Origin: Chloroflexota bacterium
GTDB taxonomy: Bacteria > Chloroflexota > Anaerolineae > B4-G1
Direction of reading: 5' to 3'
Assembly: GCA_011046405.1 (NCBI GenBank)
Contig: DSAR01000372.1
Coordinates: forward strand, 1-20,988
Length of the DNA stretch: 20,988 nucleotides
In this document: in pieces, positions 14,126 to 20,988 of the stretch
Position numbering within the stretch: the first letter of the stretch is position 1
Layout of the letters: each line of letters opens with the position of its first letter
The notes under the pieces: model-generated
Seen by the model: the letters and a program-made list of their open reading frames with translations, nothing else
Databases searched by the model: none
What the model was told of the DNA's origin: nothing
Translations under genes and position numbers: made by a program

Positions 14126-16018
14126 ATGCGCTGTCCTGAATGCGGAAACGACATCCCCGAAAACCTCCGGCTTTGCCCGACGTGTGGGGTGATGGTGGAG
14201 GAGACTCAGCCCATGCGTCGATCCTGGTTCGGGTCAAAACGCTCGGTCGAGAATGACGTCTTCTTGACGCCAGAGCCCGAGGAACAAACTGGAGTGCACG
14301 CCCAGTGGCAACGTTTGAGGCCGATTTTGTTTTGGGGGCTGGGCTTCCTGTTTGTTTTGATCGTCAGTGTAGCCGGATCCGCTTATTTTGCTCTCTACCA
14401 GGGAGAACGGGATCGGACAGAACAGCGCCAGGCGTTAGCCGCACAACATTACCAGAAAGGATTGCAGCGCCTCGACGCTGGAGAATATGACCTCGCCATC
14501 GCCGAGTTCGAGTACGTGTTGAAACTCGACCCGACCCATCCGAGCGCTGCTGAGGGGATCGCTGCGGCGAGAGATCGACGGGATGCGATTCCAACAGCGA
14601 CGCCGACGGTCGAAGCGACCGAGGTCTACACGATCGACGTTGAGGGCATATACCAGGAGGCCTTCGCTCACTATGAGGCGGGAGAGTGGGAGAAGGCCGT
14701 CGACAAGCTCACTCAGGTGAGGGTGCTCGATCGCTCGTATCGAACCGACGAGGTTGAGGAGATGCTCTTCAACAGTCTCTACAACGCGGGGAAGGCGGCC
14801 CTGGAGGACGAGCACTTCGAAAAAGGGGTCTTCTATCTCGACCAGGCGGTGGCCCTGCGGCCCCTGGATGAGGAGGTCCTGTATCAACGTCAATTGGCTG
14901 TCAAGTACATGACCGCCCTGGGATACTGGGGCGTCGATTGGGAACGGTGCATTCAGCAGTTCAGCGAATTGTACACGATGGCGCCCAACTACCAGGACGT
15001 TTTCTATCGTCTCTACCGGGCTCACGTCTCCTATGCCGATGCGTGGTACAAGCAGAGAGAGATGTGCCCGGCCGAGTTGGCGTATGGAAAGGCGCTCCAA
15101 CTGATGAACGATACCACGGTGGAGCAAAAGCGGGCCGAGGCAAACCAGATTTGCCTGGTTGCCACACCGACGCCGATCTCTTCGATCACGGGGACGGTGT
15201 CGATCACGCTGACCGAAGCGCCACAGGGCTTCGATGTGGGCCGGTTGGCCTATCCCAATTACAATGCCCAGACCGGGGTCTATGATGTGTATGTGCTCTT
15301 TGCCGACGGAAACTTGCTTCGCAGGATGGTTGGCGCAGCCGACCAACCGGCCTGGGCCGGCGGAAGTGGTGCGTTGTGTTACCGGGATTTGATCTCGCCA
15401 GGCGTCGCGCTGTTGGGCGCGGGCGAGAGCACGGGCCGGACGTTGCGCTCTGGCGCGGGCCTGGCGTGGCCAACTTTCTCTCCTGACGGCAGTCGTATGG
15501 CCTACGCGGAGCAAGGGGCCGACGGTCGATGGCATATCTACCTGACATCGACCGACGGCCCGTCCGAGCCCGTGCGGCATGCGCAGGGGAAAGGGCCGGC
15601 GTGGAGTGCGACGGGGCTCCTGGCCTGGACCGGGTGTGATGATACGGGATGCGGCATCTTCGTCGACAATCCCGACGATGGCCAACCAGGGACTCGTTTG
15701 ACTGCCAGCGCCAACGACATCGCGTTGAATTGGTCGCCCAATGGAGAGTTGATCGCCTATATGTCTGACGTGAGCGGCAATTGGGACGTATATCTACTCA
15801 ACGTCTCGGGTGGGGTGGCGAGATTGACCGATAACCTGGCCTCCGATGGATTGCCGGCGTGGTCGCCCAACGGGGCCGAGCTGGCCTTCGTGTCTAACCG
15901 GGATGGAAATTGGGGCATTTACCTGATGGGTCCGAATGGAGAGAATCAGCGCCAGATGCTCGCTCTGGGCCCCAGCATGCCTGCGTGGCAGACACAACGG
16001 CTTTCCTGGGCCTGGTAA
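14126..16018 (+). CDS. Zinc-ribbon, transmembrane, TPR and PD40 propeller protein
   Basis: This 630-residue protein starts at ATG 14126 behind AGAGAGG. A small zinc ribbon opens the protein (C3, C6, C17, C20: CPEC and CPTC). A charged linker leads to one membrane helix at about 67-91. Outside, TPR-like helical repeats run from about 103 to 345, broken by a Thr/Pro linker near 155-170 (e.g. YDLAIAEFEYVLKLDP, WEKAVDKLTQVRVLD). A second Thr-rich linker leads to a PD40/TolB-like beta propeller (about 370-625) with repeated 'W S P.G..IA..SD..GNWDIYL' blades. The topology is zinc finger inside, helical and propeller parts outside. I know no characterised protein with this exact order. It may be a surface scaffold or sensor. 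It follows rmlA by 70 bp and may share its transcript. Confidence 0.88.
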   Translation: MRCPECGNDIPENLRLCPTCGVMVEETQPMRRSWFGSKRSVENDVFLTPEPEEQTGVHAQWQRLRPILFWGLGFLFVLIVSVAGSAYFALYQGERDRTEQRQALAAQHYQKGLQRLDAGEYDLAIAEFEYVLKLDPTHPSAAEGIAAARDRRDAIPTATPTVEATEVYTIDVEGIYQEAFAHYEAGEWEKAVDKLTQVRVLDRSYRTDEVEEMLFNSLYNAGKAALEDEHFEKGVFYLDQAVALRPLDEEVLYQRQLAVKYMTALGYWGVDWERCIQQFSELYTMAPNYQDVFYRLYRAHVSYADAWYKQREMCPAELAYGKALQLMNDTTVEQKRAEANQICLVATPTPISSITGTVSITLTEAPQGFDVGRLAYPNYNAQTGVYDVYVLFADGNLLRRMVGAADQPAWAGGSGALCYRDLISPGVALLGAGESTGRTLRSGAGLAWPTFSPDGSRMAYAEQGADGRWHIYLTSTDGPSEPVRHAQGKGPAWSATGLLAWTGCDDTGCGIFVDNPDDGQPGTRLTASANDIALNWSPNGELIAYMSDVSGNWDVYLLNVSGGVARLTDNLASDGLPAWSPNGAELAFVSNRDGNWGIYLMGPNGENQRQMLALGPSMPAWQTQRLSWAW

Positions 16019-16040
16019 AAAGACGGCCATTCGACTTACC

Positions 16041-16069
16041 TTGACGGAAAGGTCTAAAAGCGGTATACT
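16041..16069 (+). promoter_or_regulatory. Sigma70-type promoter of the tRNA operon
   Basis: TTGACG (16041-16046), a 17-bp spacer, then TATACT (16064-16069). The predicted start falls just before the first tRNA at 16081. Confidence 0.75.
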
Positions 16070-16080
16070 TGATAGGCGTA

Positions 16081-16154
16081 CGGGGCGTGGCGCAGACGGC
16101 TAGCGCGCTGCGTTTGGGACGCAGAGGTCGCCGGTTCAAGTCCGGCCGCCCCGA
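16081..16154 (+). tRNA. tRNA-Pro (anticodon TGG)
   Basis: The full cloverleaf can be drawn over 74 nt. The acceptor CGGGGCG (16081-16087) pairs with CGCCCCG (16147-16153), with discriminator A16154. The D stem is GCGC/GCGC. The anticodon stem CTGCG/CGCAG encloses TTTGGGA, giving TGG at 16115-16117. The T stem GCCGG/CCGGC encloses TTCAAGT. CCA is not encoded. It reads CCA codons, and by wobble probably CCG. Confidence 0.97.
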
Positions 16155-16157
16155 CTT

Positions 16158-16228
16158 GCGGGTGTTGCAAAATGGTATTGCCACAGCCTTCCAAGCTGTT
16201 GTTACGGGTTCGATCCCCGTCACCCGCT
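16158..16228 (+). tRNA. tRNA-Gly (anticodon TCC)
   Basis: A 71-nt cloverleaf. The acceptor GCGGGTG (16158-16164) pairs with CACCCGC (16221-16227), with discriminator T16228. The D stem is GCAA/TTGC. The anticodon stem ACAGC/GCTGT encloses CTTCCAA, giving TCC at 16190-16192. The T stem ACGGG/CCCGT encloses TTCGATC. CCA is not encoded. It lies 3 nt after tRNA-Pro. Confidence 0.97.
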
Positions 16229-16239
16229 CTAGCATTACC

Positions 16240-16313
16240 GGGCCCATAGCTCAGTTGGTCAGAGCAACCGGCTCATAACCGGTCGGTCGTTGGTTCGAGT
16301 CCAACTGGGCCCA
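16240..16313 (+). tRNA. tRNA with anticodon CAT (elongator Met, or Ile2)
   Basis: A 74-nt cloverleaf. The acceptor GGGCCCA (16240-16246) pairs with TGGGCCC (16306-16312), with discriminator A16313. The anticodon stem ACCGG/CCGGT encloses CTCATAA, giving CAT. The T stem GTTGG/CCAAC encloses TTCGAGT. A paired first acceptor base pair (G-C) argues against initiator tRNA. Elongator Met versus lysidine-modified Ile2 cannot be settled from the sequence alone. CCA is not encoded. Confidence 0.93.
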
Positions 16314-16324
16314 CTTCTTTAGAG

Positions 16325-16362
16325 CAACCGCCTACGTGTTACAGCGAAGCGGTTGTTTTTTT
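16325..16362 (+). terminator. Intrinsic terminator of the tRNA operon
   Basis: Stem CAACCGC (16325-16331) with GCGGTTG (16349-16355), a 17-nt loop, then seven T at 16356-16362, 12 bp after the last tRNA. Confidence 0.85.
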
Positions 16363-16370
16363 GTTATGAG

Positions 16371-16430
16371 GTAACTACTCAGACCAGCCCTTTGCCGTGC
16401 CGGAGAATGGGCAGCAGGCTGAGTAGTTAC
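16371..16430. repeat. 60-bp palindromic element with perfect 12-bp arms
   Basis: GTAACTACTCAG (16371-16382) is the exact reverse complement of CTGAGTAGTTAC (16419-16430), enclosing 36 bp. There is no T-run, so it is not a second terminator. It resembles dispersed hairpin or MITE-type units; I see only one copy in this window. Confidence 0.85.
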
Positions 16431-16508
16431 GCTATGAGATAAACAGCGGTTACAGATCGAGGAGAAATACACCCACGCTTACGGAAGAGGGCTGGGGGGG
16501 GAACTGCC

Positions 16509-16537
16509 TTGACAATTCCGAGAAATTATGGTATCTT
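16509..16537 (+). promoter_or_regulatory. Sigma70-type promoter of the cold-shock gene
   Basis: Consensus TTGACA (16509-16514), a 17-bp spacer, then TATCTT (16532-16537). The predicted start near 16544 gives a leader of about 100 nt, long as is usual for cold-shock mRNAs. TCTGGC (about 16555) and GCCAGA (about 16594) in the leader could pair. Confidence 0.75.
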
Positions 16538-16629
16538 GCATGTCGTTGTTTGTTTCTGGCGATGGTCTTACGTGTACGGAGAGGGCCGAAAGAGCCAGAT
16601 AGCCAGAATGTAAGCTTAATTAGCAAGGA

Positions 16630-16692
16630 GGCAGGAAAGATAATGGAAGAAGCAGGAAACGTAATGGAAGAAGCAGGAAACGTAATGGAAGA
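16630..16692 (+). repeat. 21-bp tandem repeat carrying start codons
   Basis: Three units (16630-16650, 16651-16671, 16672-16692) read like AGCAGGAAACGTAATGGAAG plus one base; units 2 and 3 are identical and unit 1 differs at three positions. Each has a purine-rich GCAGGAAA followed by ATG, all in the same frame, so each unit is a possible ribosome site plus start. Confidence 0.92.
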
Positions 16693-16948
16693 AAATGGTC
16701 GCACAACGGGGACAGTTCAGTGGTTTAGCCGCGTGAAAGGATATGGATTTATCCGCCCCGACGAGCAAGAGGAAGACGTGTTTGTTCATTACTCCGCCAT
16801 TCGTGGCGAAGGGTACAGGAATTTGAACGAGGGTCAACGAGTCGAATTCGAAGTCGAAGATTCGCCCAAGGGCCCGCAGGCTGTGGACGTGATCAGGCTT
16901 GAGGGAGAAGAAAGTGAGTCGGTGACATCGACAGGGTTTAGCCTGTAG
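16643..16948 (+). CDS. Cold-shock domain protein
   Basis: This protein is 101 residues from ATG 16643, with alternative in-frame starts at 16664 (94 residues) and 16685 (87 residues). The strongest ribosome site, AAGGAGG, is about 11 nt before the first. The cold-shock domain has both RNA-binding motifs: GYGFI (RNP1; position 3 is usually Phe-flanked) and DVFVHYSAI (RNP2), preceded by GTVQWFSRVKGYGF. It would bind single-stranded RNA or DNA and melt structures at low temperature. It is longer than the usual 65-70 residues, with an acidic N-terminal repeat (MEEAGNV) and a C-terminal tail (about 17 residues, SESVTSTGFSL) after the domain. It has its own promoter and a terminator (17059-17087), so it is a single-gene unit. 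Confidence 0.93.
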   Translation: MEEAGNVMEEAGNVMEENGRTTGTVQWFSRVKGYGFIRPDEQEEDVFVHYSAIRGEGYRNLNEGQRVEFEVEDSPKGPQAVDVIRLEGEESESVTSTGFSL

Positions 16949-17058
16949 GTTGATCGGCCTGATTCAAGTGACATTGTAGGAACTTCTACTTCAGGTTCTT
17001 CAGCGTATCTGAGTTCCGGCAATAGCTGGACGAAGTCAGTTAAGTGAATCGCCTCTCC

Positions 17059-17087
17059 AGCCCCAGTTTACAACTGGGGCTTTTTTT
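17059..17087 (+). terminator. Intrinsic terminator after the cold-shock gene
   Basis: A perfect 10-bp stem, AGCCCCAGTT (17059-17068) with AACTGGGGCT (17072-17081), a TAC loop and a run of seven T (17081-17087). This is the strongest terminator in the window, about 110 bp after the stop codon. Confidence 0.93.
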
Positions 17088-17283
17088 ATTGAGAAGCCGC
17101 CGCGAATCGCCGCCATCTTGGGACCCTATGAAGATCCAACGCAGTTTCTCGCCGCGTGTCGAACAGCGAATTTTCAGGCTCTCTGCTAGTTCGCGTGCTC
17201 GGCTTAGCAAACGGTCAATTTTTTGTCACGAATCCTTCGACTACGCTCAGGACAGGTTGACACGAGTAGATATGGAATCTTGT
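17088..17283. other. Gene-free stretch between the terminator and the next promoter
   Basis: I see no credible coding region here. Positions 17232-17262 contain CCTTCGACTACGCTCAGGAC and flanking bases, a phrase I know as a dispersed repeat in many environmental genomes, where it is often mis-called as peptides such as FDYAQDR. Nothing else stands out. Confidence 0.5.
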
Positions 17284-17312
17284 TTGACTTTTAGGGAATT
17301 TAGCGGTATCCT
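17284..17312 (+). promoter_or_regulatory. Sigma70-type promoter of the tail-anchored protein gene
   Basis: TTGACT (17284-17289), a 17-bp spacer, then TATCCT (17307-17312). The predicted start lies about 27 nt before ATG 17346. Confidence 0.6.
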
Positions 17313-17345
17313 ATGTTGAACAAGTATTAGTGAGGAGACGCTGCT

Positions 17346-17792
17346 ATGTTGGAAGAAAATGAGCAATTGCCCGATTGGCTTGTCGAGCTTCGTGATCAGC
17401 AAATCACACAGCAAACGGAAGAGCAAGATTCAGAGCTAACCACCCCGCCACAGCCTGACGTATTTGCTCCAGAGCAACCCCCGGCCGAAGATGATTTTCC
17501 AGGACTTTCTATCTACGCCGAGGAGGCGGCCGTTGAGGATCGACTAGAACCAGAAGTGCAGGAGCCGCCTCAACCGAAAGATGCATTGGATAGCCTTCGG
17601 GAGCAGATGATCCAGGCCGAGGATGAATTTGAAGCGGAGGAAAACTTTTCTGGTCCGGCGGCTTTTTTGCAGCCGATCGTAAAAATGAAACCCACCCAGC
17701 GATTGGCTTTGGCGGTGATGTTCTTCCTCGAAGTGGCGATAGGCGGATGTGTGCTGTTATTGGTGACGGAACGCGTGGCGTTTCCGTTCTAG
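17346..17792 (+). CDS. Acidic protein with a single C-terminal membrane helix, function unknown
   Basis: This 148-residue protein starts at ATG 17346 with GAGGAG about 10 nt upstream. Residues 1-105 are acidic and rich in Glu, Pro and Gln, probably disordered; PDWLVELR (9-16) is a short amphipathic helix near the start. One hydrophobic helix, at about 119-142 (RLALAVMFFLEVAIGGCVLL), is followed by only about seven residues, as in a tail-anchored protein with its bulk in the cytoplasm. I do not recognise a family. It has its own promoter and lies 201 bp before the kinase-family gene. The frame stays open for 51 more codons after its TAG stop (17790-17792) and encodes a second hydrophobic stretch; see the next entry. 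Confidence 0.8.
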   Translation: MLEENEQLPDWLVELRDQQITQQTEEQDSELTTPPQPDVFAPEQPPAEDDFPGLSIYAEEAAVEDRLEPEVQEPPQPKDALDSLREQMIQAEDEFEAEENFSGPAAFLQPIVKMKPTQRLALAVMFFLEVAIGGCVLLLVTERVAFPF

Positions 17793-17948
17793 GGTCGCCA
17801 AGCCGGTTGTTGCTTCTGGCTCAGGCAGGTTCAGATTCAATGGATCGGAGCGCCGTCTTTTCTGACGAGCGTTCTCGCGCTTATGGCGGCCTTCGTGGCC
17901 GTTTTCACGTCTATTTTCACGATTACAGTTGGAACAAAGCGTGGATAA
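17793..17948 (+). other. In-frame open extension past the amber stop, with a membrane-helix-like stretch
   Basis: Directly after TAG 17790-17792 the same frame stays open to TAA 17946-17948. Codons 20-47 of this stretch are strongly hydrophobic (SFLTSVLALMAAFVAVFTSI is the core). The only internal ATG is at 17883. It could be a small membrane protein, a decayed second membrane segment of the upstream gene, or chance. No ribosome site supports independent translation. Confidence 0.35.
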
Positions 17949-17993
17949 ATGGGTTTTTCGTAGGGCAAGTGACTGTGGGTGAGGTTTGACGAA

Positions 17994-19712
17994 ATGAATG
18001 AGAATCCTGAAGAGCACACAACCTGGGTATGGCGATCGGATCCCCGCGAGACGGCCCAGGTGCGTTTCCCCGATGGACGCGCCTTCGAGGCGCCGGCCGG
18101 GACGCCGTTGGAGACGTATGTCCAGGCGGCGGTGGGCCAGCGAGGCGTACCCATCATCGCGGCGCTGGTCGATGGCAAGTTGCGCGAGTTGACTTATCCC
18201 ATCGAGCGGGACGTATCAGTGACGCCGCTATATCTGGCCGATTCGGATGGGGTGCGGATTTACCGGCGCTCGTTATCTTTTCTCCTGGTTGCAGCAGTGC
18301 GAGAGTTGTTCCCCGATGCGCAGATTTTTGTCGATTACACGTTGCCTTTTGGGGGCTATTTCTGCCAGGTGCGAGGGCGGGATTCCTTTACGTCGGAGGA
18401 GTTGGCACGTCTCAAGGCCCATATGCAAGACATCGTCGAGCAGGACGACCTGATCAAACGGGAGTTCGTGCCGTTGGAAAAGGCGGTCGAAACGTTCCAG
18501 GAGCAGGGTGAGATGGAGAAGGTCCGTCTGCTGAGGCATCGTCAGAAAGATTACCTGGCGCTTTACAGTTTGCGCGGTATGCGGGATTATTTCTACGGCT
18601 ACATGGTGCCCTCGACCGGCTATCTCCGCTATTTCGATCTCTTGCTCTGGTCGCCCGGTTTCGTGCTCCAATACCCTCGCCGTCATTGGCCGACAGATTT
18701 ACGACCCGTGCGCGATTATCCCCAGTTGACGGCCATTTTCCGCGAATATGGCGAGTGGTTGCACCTCCTGGGCGTGGAGTCGGTGAGCGAATTGAACGAG
18801 GCGATTGCCAGTAACCGGATCCGTGAGCTGATCCTGGTTGCCGAAGCGCTCCACGAGCAGCGCATCGCCCAGATCGCCGAGCAGATCGCCCGTCGCCGGG
18901 AGGACGTGCGCGTGGTCTTCATCGCCGGCCCTTCGGCGGCCGGGAAGACGACCTTCGCCAAGCGATTATCGATCCAGTTGCTGGCCCACGGGGTGCAGCC
19001 TTTTCCCCTGGCATTGGACAACTTCTTCGTGGAGCGGGATAAGACCCCCCGGGACGAAACCGGCGAGTACGATTTCGAGTCGCTCGAGGCATTGGACCTG
19101 GCGTTGTTCAATCAAAAGCTGGTCGCTTTGCTACAGGGCGATGAAGTGCAACTCCCCTCCTTCAACTTCTTAACCGGTCGTCGAGAAGCGGGCGACGTCG
19201 TGCAGCTTGGCCCCAACCACGTCGTGCTCGTCGAGGGCATCCACGGGTTGAATCCCAAGTTGGCGTCCTCGCTGCCCGAGACGAGCATTTTCCGCATCTA
19301 CGTCTCAGCCTTGACGCAGCTCAACATCGACCGGCACAACCGCGTGCCCACCACCGACACCCGTCTCTTACGTCGCATCGTGCGCGACGCGACCTACCGG
19401 GGCTACACCGCCGAGGAGACCCTGGATCGTTGGGAAAGCGTGCGTCGCGGTGAGAAGCGGCACATCTTTCCCTATCAGGAGAACGCTGACGTCATGTTCA
19501 ACTCGGCGCTGGCCTACGAGTTGGCGGTGCTCAAGCCGCTGGCCGAGCCGCTGCTATTGCAGGTGAAACCTAGCAGTCCCCGGCGGGTGGAGGTCAAGCG
19601 CCTGCTGGCCTTCTTGCAGTGGTTCGAAGCCTGTGGGCCTGATCTCATTCCCGATAATTCGCTCTTGCGGGAGTTCGTCGGCGGCTCGATCCTGCGGAAT
19701 TACAGCCCGTAG
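17994..19712 (+). CDS. TGS-domain nucleoside/uridine kinase family protein
   Basis: This 572-residue protein starts at ATG 17994, with GAGG 9 nt upstream; GTG 17979 would add five residues. An N-terminal TGS domain (about 20-82, VRFPDGRAFEAPAGTPLETY) is followed by a threonyl-tRNA-synthetase-like second domain (about 92-230). After a helical linker comes the P-loop kinase domain of the uridine kinase/phosphoribulokinase type. Its Walker A is GPSAAGKTT (312-320, K318), followed by LALDNFFVERDKTPRDETG and DFESLEALD, then VVLVEGIHGLNPKL and the RLLRRIVRD lid region. The family is usually annotated as uridine kinase, but the substrate is unproven and the TGS part hints at nucleotide or RNA sensing. 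All key kinase motifs look intact. Confidence 0.92.
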   Translation: MNENPEEHTTWVWRSDPRETAQVRFPDGRAFEAPAGTPLETYVQAAVGQRGVPIIAALVDGKLRELTYPIERDVSVTPLYLADSDGVRIYRRSLSFLLVAAVRELFPDAQIFVDYTLPFGGYFCQVRGRDSFTSEELARLKAHMQDIVEQDDLIKREFVPLEKAVETFQEQGEMEKVRLLRHRQKDYLALYSLRGMRDYFYGYMVPSTGYLRYFDLLLWSPGFVLQYPRRHWPTDLRPVRDYPQLTAIFREYGEWLHLLGVESVSELNEAIASNRIRELILVAEALHEQRIAQIAEQIARRREDVRVVFIAGPSAAGKTTFAKRLSIQLLAHGVQPFPLALDNFFVERDKTPRDETGEYDFESLEALDLALFNQKLVALLQGDEVQLPSFNFLTGRREAGDVVQLGPNHVVLVEGIHGLNPKLASSLPETSIFRIYVSALTQLNIDRHNRVPTTDTRLLRRIVRDATYRGYTAEETLDRWESVRRGEKRHIFPYQENADVMFNSALAYELAVLKPLAEPLLLQVKPSSPRRVEVKRLLAFLQWFEACGPDLIPDNSLLREFVGGSILRNYSP

Positions 19713-19801
19713 GATTTAGCGACATCGCGTCATCGTCGAATTTGCGTATTCCTCCTGTACGCCAAGCGTTCCCTTTCCGACGACCAGGTTCTCCGTTTTT
19801 G

Positions 19802-19810
19802 TGCTATACT
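19802..19810 (+). promoter_or_regulatory. Extended -10 promoter for the penicillin-binding protein gene
   Basis: TGC-TATACT at 19802-19810 fits an extended -10 element; no good -35 hexamer lies at the usual distance. The predicted start near 19816 gives a leader of about 50 nt. Confidence 0.5.
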
Positions 19811-19865
19811 GGTACGTAAGTGTGACGTTGGATGCTTTTCAATGCGAAATGGGAGAGGTTCACCG

Positions 19866-20988
19866 GTGTCTCGCCTGCGAAAGTTAGGGCGTATTTTCAT
19901 CCTTCTGGGGTTGCTGCTGGCAGTGGCCGCCTATGGCGTGTTCCGTTGGCTTGTGGTCGATCTCCCTTCCCCCGACCGGCTCTACGAGTGGGCGGCGGCG
20001 CCCTCGACCCGCATCTACGACCGCTACGGACGTCTGTTGTATGAGATCGTCGATCCACACGGCGGCGCGCACGCACCCATCCCACTGGCGGACGTACCGC
20101 TTGCCTGCTTGCACGCGACGGTCGCTACCGAGGATGCCAGCTTCTACCGGAACCCCGGCGTCGACCTGCGGGCCATCCTCCGGGCGGTGTGGATCAATCT
20201 ACAGGGCGGCGAGATCCTCTCGGGTGGCAGCACGATCACCCAGCAGTTGGCCCGTAATCTGCTGCTTTCGCCGGACGAGCGGACCGAAATCAGCCTGACG
20301 CGCAAGCTGCGTGAGACGATCCTGGCCTGGCGATTGGCGCGGACGTATAGCAAGGACGAGATCCTCACGCTCTACCTAAACGAGACCTATTACGGCAACC
20401 TGGCCTACGGGCTGGACGCCGCCGCCCGCACCTATTTCGCCAAGGGCGCGATCGACCTGGACCTGGCGGAATGCGCGCTCCTGGCTGGGTTGCCCCAGGC
20501 CCCGGCGATCTACAATCCCCTGGAAAGTCCCGATCTGGCCCAGAATCGGCAGCAGGTAGTGCTGGGCCTGATGGTCAAGCACGGCTATCTCACGCCTGAT
20601 GAGGCCGATCTGGCCGCGCAGGAGAAGCTGCGCTTTGCATCGGCCCCTTTCCCCATCGAGGCGCCTCATTTCGTGATGCACGTGTGGAGTCGATTGGAGC
20701 GGGAATTTGGCCGGAAGGCGATTTACACCCAAGGCCTGCAGGTCCACACGACGCTCGACCTGGACGCGCAATATACGGCCCGGCGCATCATGCGCTACCG
20801 GCTGGCTCAACTGGCCGCCACCGGCGCGGGGCAGCCGGATAGCAACGTCCGCAACGCCGCCGTCGTGGTGATGCACCCGCACACCGGCGAGGTATTGGCC
20901 ATGGTTGGCAGTCCGGACTATTTCGACCCGCAAATTGACGGCGCGGTCAACGGGGCGATGACGCGCCGTCAGCCCGGCTCCTCGATCA
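19866..20988 (+). CDS. Class A penicillin-binding protein (PBP1A-type), 3' end cut by the window
   Basis: 374 codons are visible from GTG 19866, with GAGAGG 7 nt upstream; there is no stop before the edge. A short basic start and a membrane helix (about 9-30) anchor it, leaving the rest outside. The glycosyltransferase domain is complete. It has ATEDASFYRNPGVD with the catalytic Glu (the usual His of EDxxFxxHxG is Asn here), then GGSTITQQLARNLLL and RKLRETILAWRLARTYSKDEIL. YLNETYYGNLAYGLDAAA follows. The transpeptidase domain begins with AAVVVMHPHTGEVLAMVGSPDYF, and the window ends at RQPGSSI, one codon short of the Lys of its SxxK motif. It polymerises and cross-links peptidoglycan, implying a wall with peptidoglycan. 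Confidence 0.95.
   Translation, partial: MSRLRKLGRIFILLGLLLAVAAYGVFRWLVVDLPSPDRLYEWAAAPSTRIYDRYGRLLYEIVDPHGGAHAPIPLADVPLACLHATVATEDASFYRNPGVDLRAILRAVWINLQGGEILSGGSTITQQLARNLLLSPDERTEISLTRKLRETILAWRLARTYSKDEILTLYLNETYYGNLAYGLDAAARTYFAKGAIDLDLAECALLAGLPQAPAIYNPLESPDLAQNRQQVVLGLMVKHGYLTPDEADLAAQEKLRFASAPFPIEAPHFVMHVWSRLEREFGRKAIYTQGLQVHTTLDLDAQYTARRIMRYRLAQLAATGAGQPDSNVRNAAVVVMHPHTGEVLAMVGSPDYFDPQIDGAVNGAMTRRQPGSSI

Noticed and set aside
13003..14154. 383-codon minus-strand open frame opposite rmlA
   Set aside because: It is a shadow of a well-supported RmlA coding frame, with a low-complexity composition and no motifs.
15570..15592. Apparent dispersed repeat phrase inside the PD40 gene (EPVRHAQGK)
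   Set aside because: The residues fit the normal spacing between propeller blades, so there is no sign of an insertion.
14435..15685. Long open frame (416 codons) on the minus strand opposite the zinc-ribbon/TPR/PD40 gene
   Set aside because: It has no ribosome site or recognisable domain, and it lies wholly opposite a gene with clear domain structure; GC-rich DNA gives long antisense frames.
17044..17319. 91-codon plus-strand open frame between the cold-shock and tail-anchored genes
   Set aside because: It overlaps the terminator and a dispersed-repeat phrase, and has no ribosome site or domain.
1..20988. CRISPR array, prophage or integron
   Set aside because: No regularly spaced repeats of 25-40 bp, no integrase, phage structural or cassette genes were seen.

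Overview
The window looks like GC-rich chromosomal DNA of a free-living bacterium. The protein set points to Chloroflexota, most likely an Anaerolineae or Caldilineae relative. This rests on protein style only: a Ser/Thr kinase fused to an extracytoplasmic propeller, small glycine-rich 'GGGAYV..FVGRD' proteins, and a zinc-ribbon/TPR/PD40 membrane protein. No rRNA or marker phylogeny is available here. Several sigma70-type promoters with 17-bp spacers can be read directly.

Layout. (1) 1-5.4 kb: a von Willebrand A lipoprotein on the minus strand, divergent from a large transmembrane Ser/Thr kinase. (2) 5.5-7.5 kb, minus strand: three overlapping small genes that share modules (a Gly-rich beta motif in genes 1 and 3, a coiled-coil module in genes 1 and 2). 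They have their own promoter and a leader made of octamer repeats. They contain no catalytic domain I recognise and are the best candidate for an undescribed system. (3) 7.5-8.0 kb: a gene-free stretch with a 136-bp MITE-like palindromic element flanked by a perfect 8-bp direct repeat. (4) 8.0-14.1 kb: an exopolysaccharide region with a GT2 glycosyltransferase, RNase HII, a GT4 glycosyltransferase, two Wzz-like chain-length proteins, a CpsD-like ATPase and a long-form RmlA nucleotidyltransferase. The first four genes overlap end to start. The cpsD leader carries an exact 57-bp duplication. (5) 14.1-16.0 kb: a zinc-ribbon/TPR/PD40 membrane protein. (6) 16.0-16.4 kb: a tRNA-Pro/Gly/Met operon with a clear promoter and terminator, followed by a second palindromic element. 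(7) 16.5-17.1 kb: a cold-shock protein whose start region is a 21-bp tandem repeat offering three in-frame ATGs. (8) 17.3-21.0 kb: a small tail-anchored protein, a TGS/uridine-kinase-family protein and the first third or so of a class A penicillin-binding protein, cut by the window edge just before the lysine of its SxxK motif.

Functionally, the central cluster makes and exports a surface polysaccharide: sugar activation by RmlA, sugar transfer by GT2 and GT4, and chain-length control by the Wzz proteins with CpsD. The flanking genes serve the envelope and signalling (kinase, vWA lipoprotein, PBP). The three-gene cassette resembles the adaptor parts of bacterial NTPase/effector conflict systems but has no effector beside it. 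That functional link is inference.
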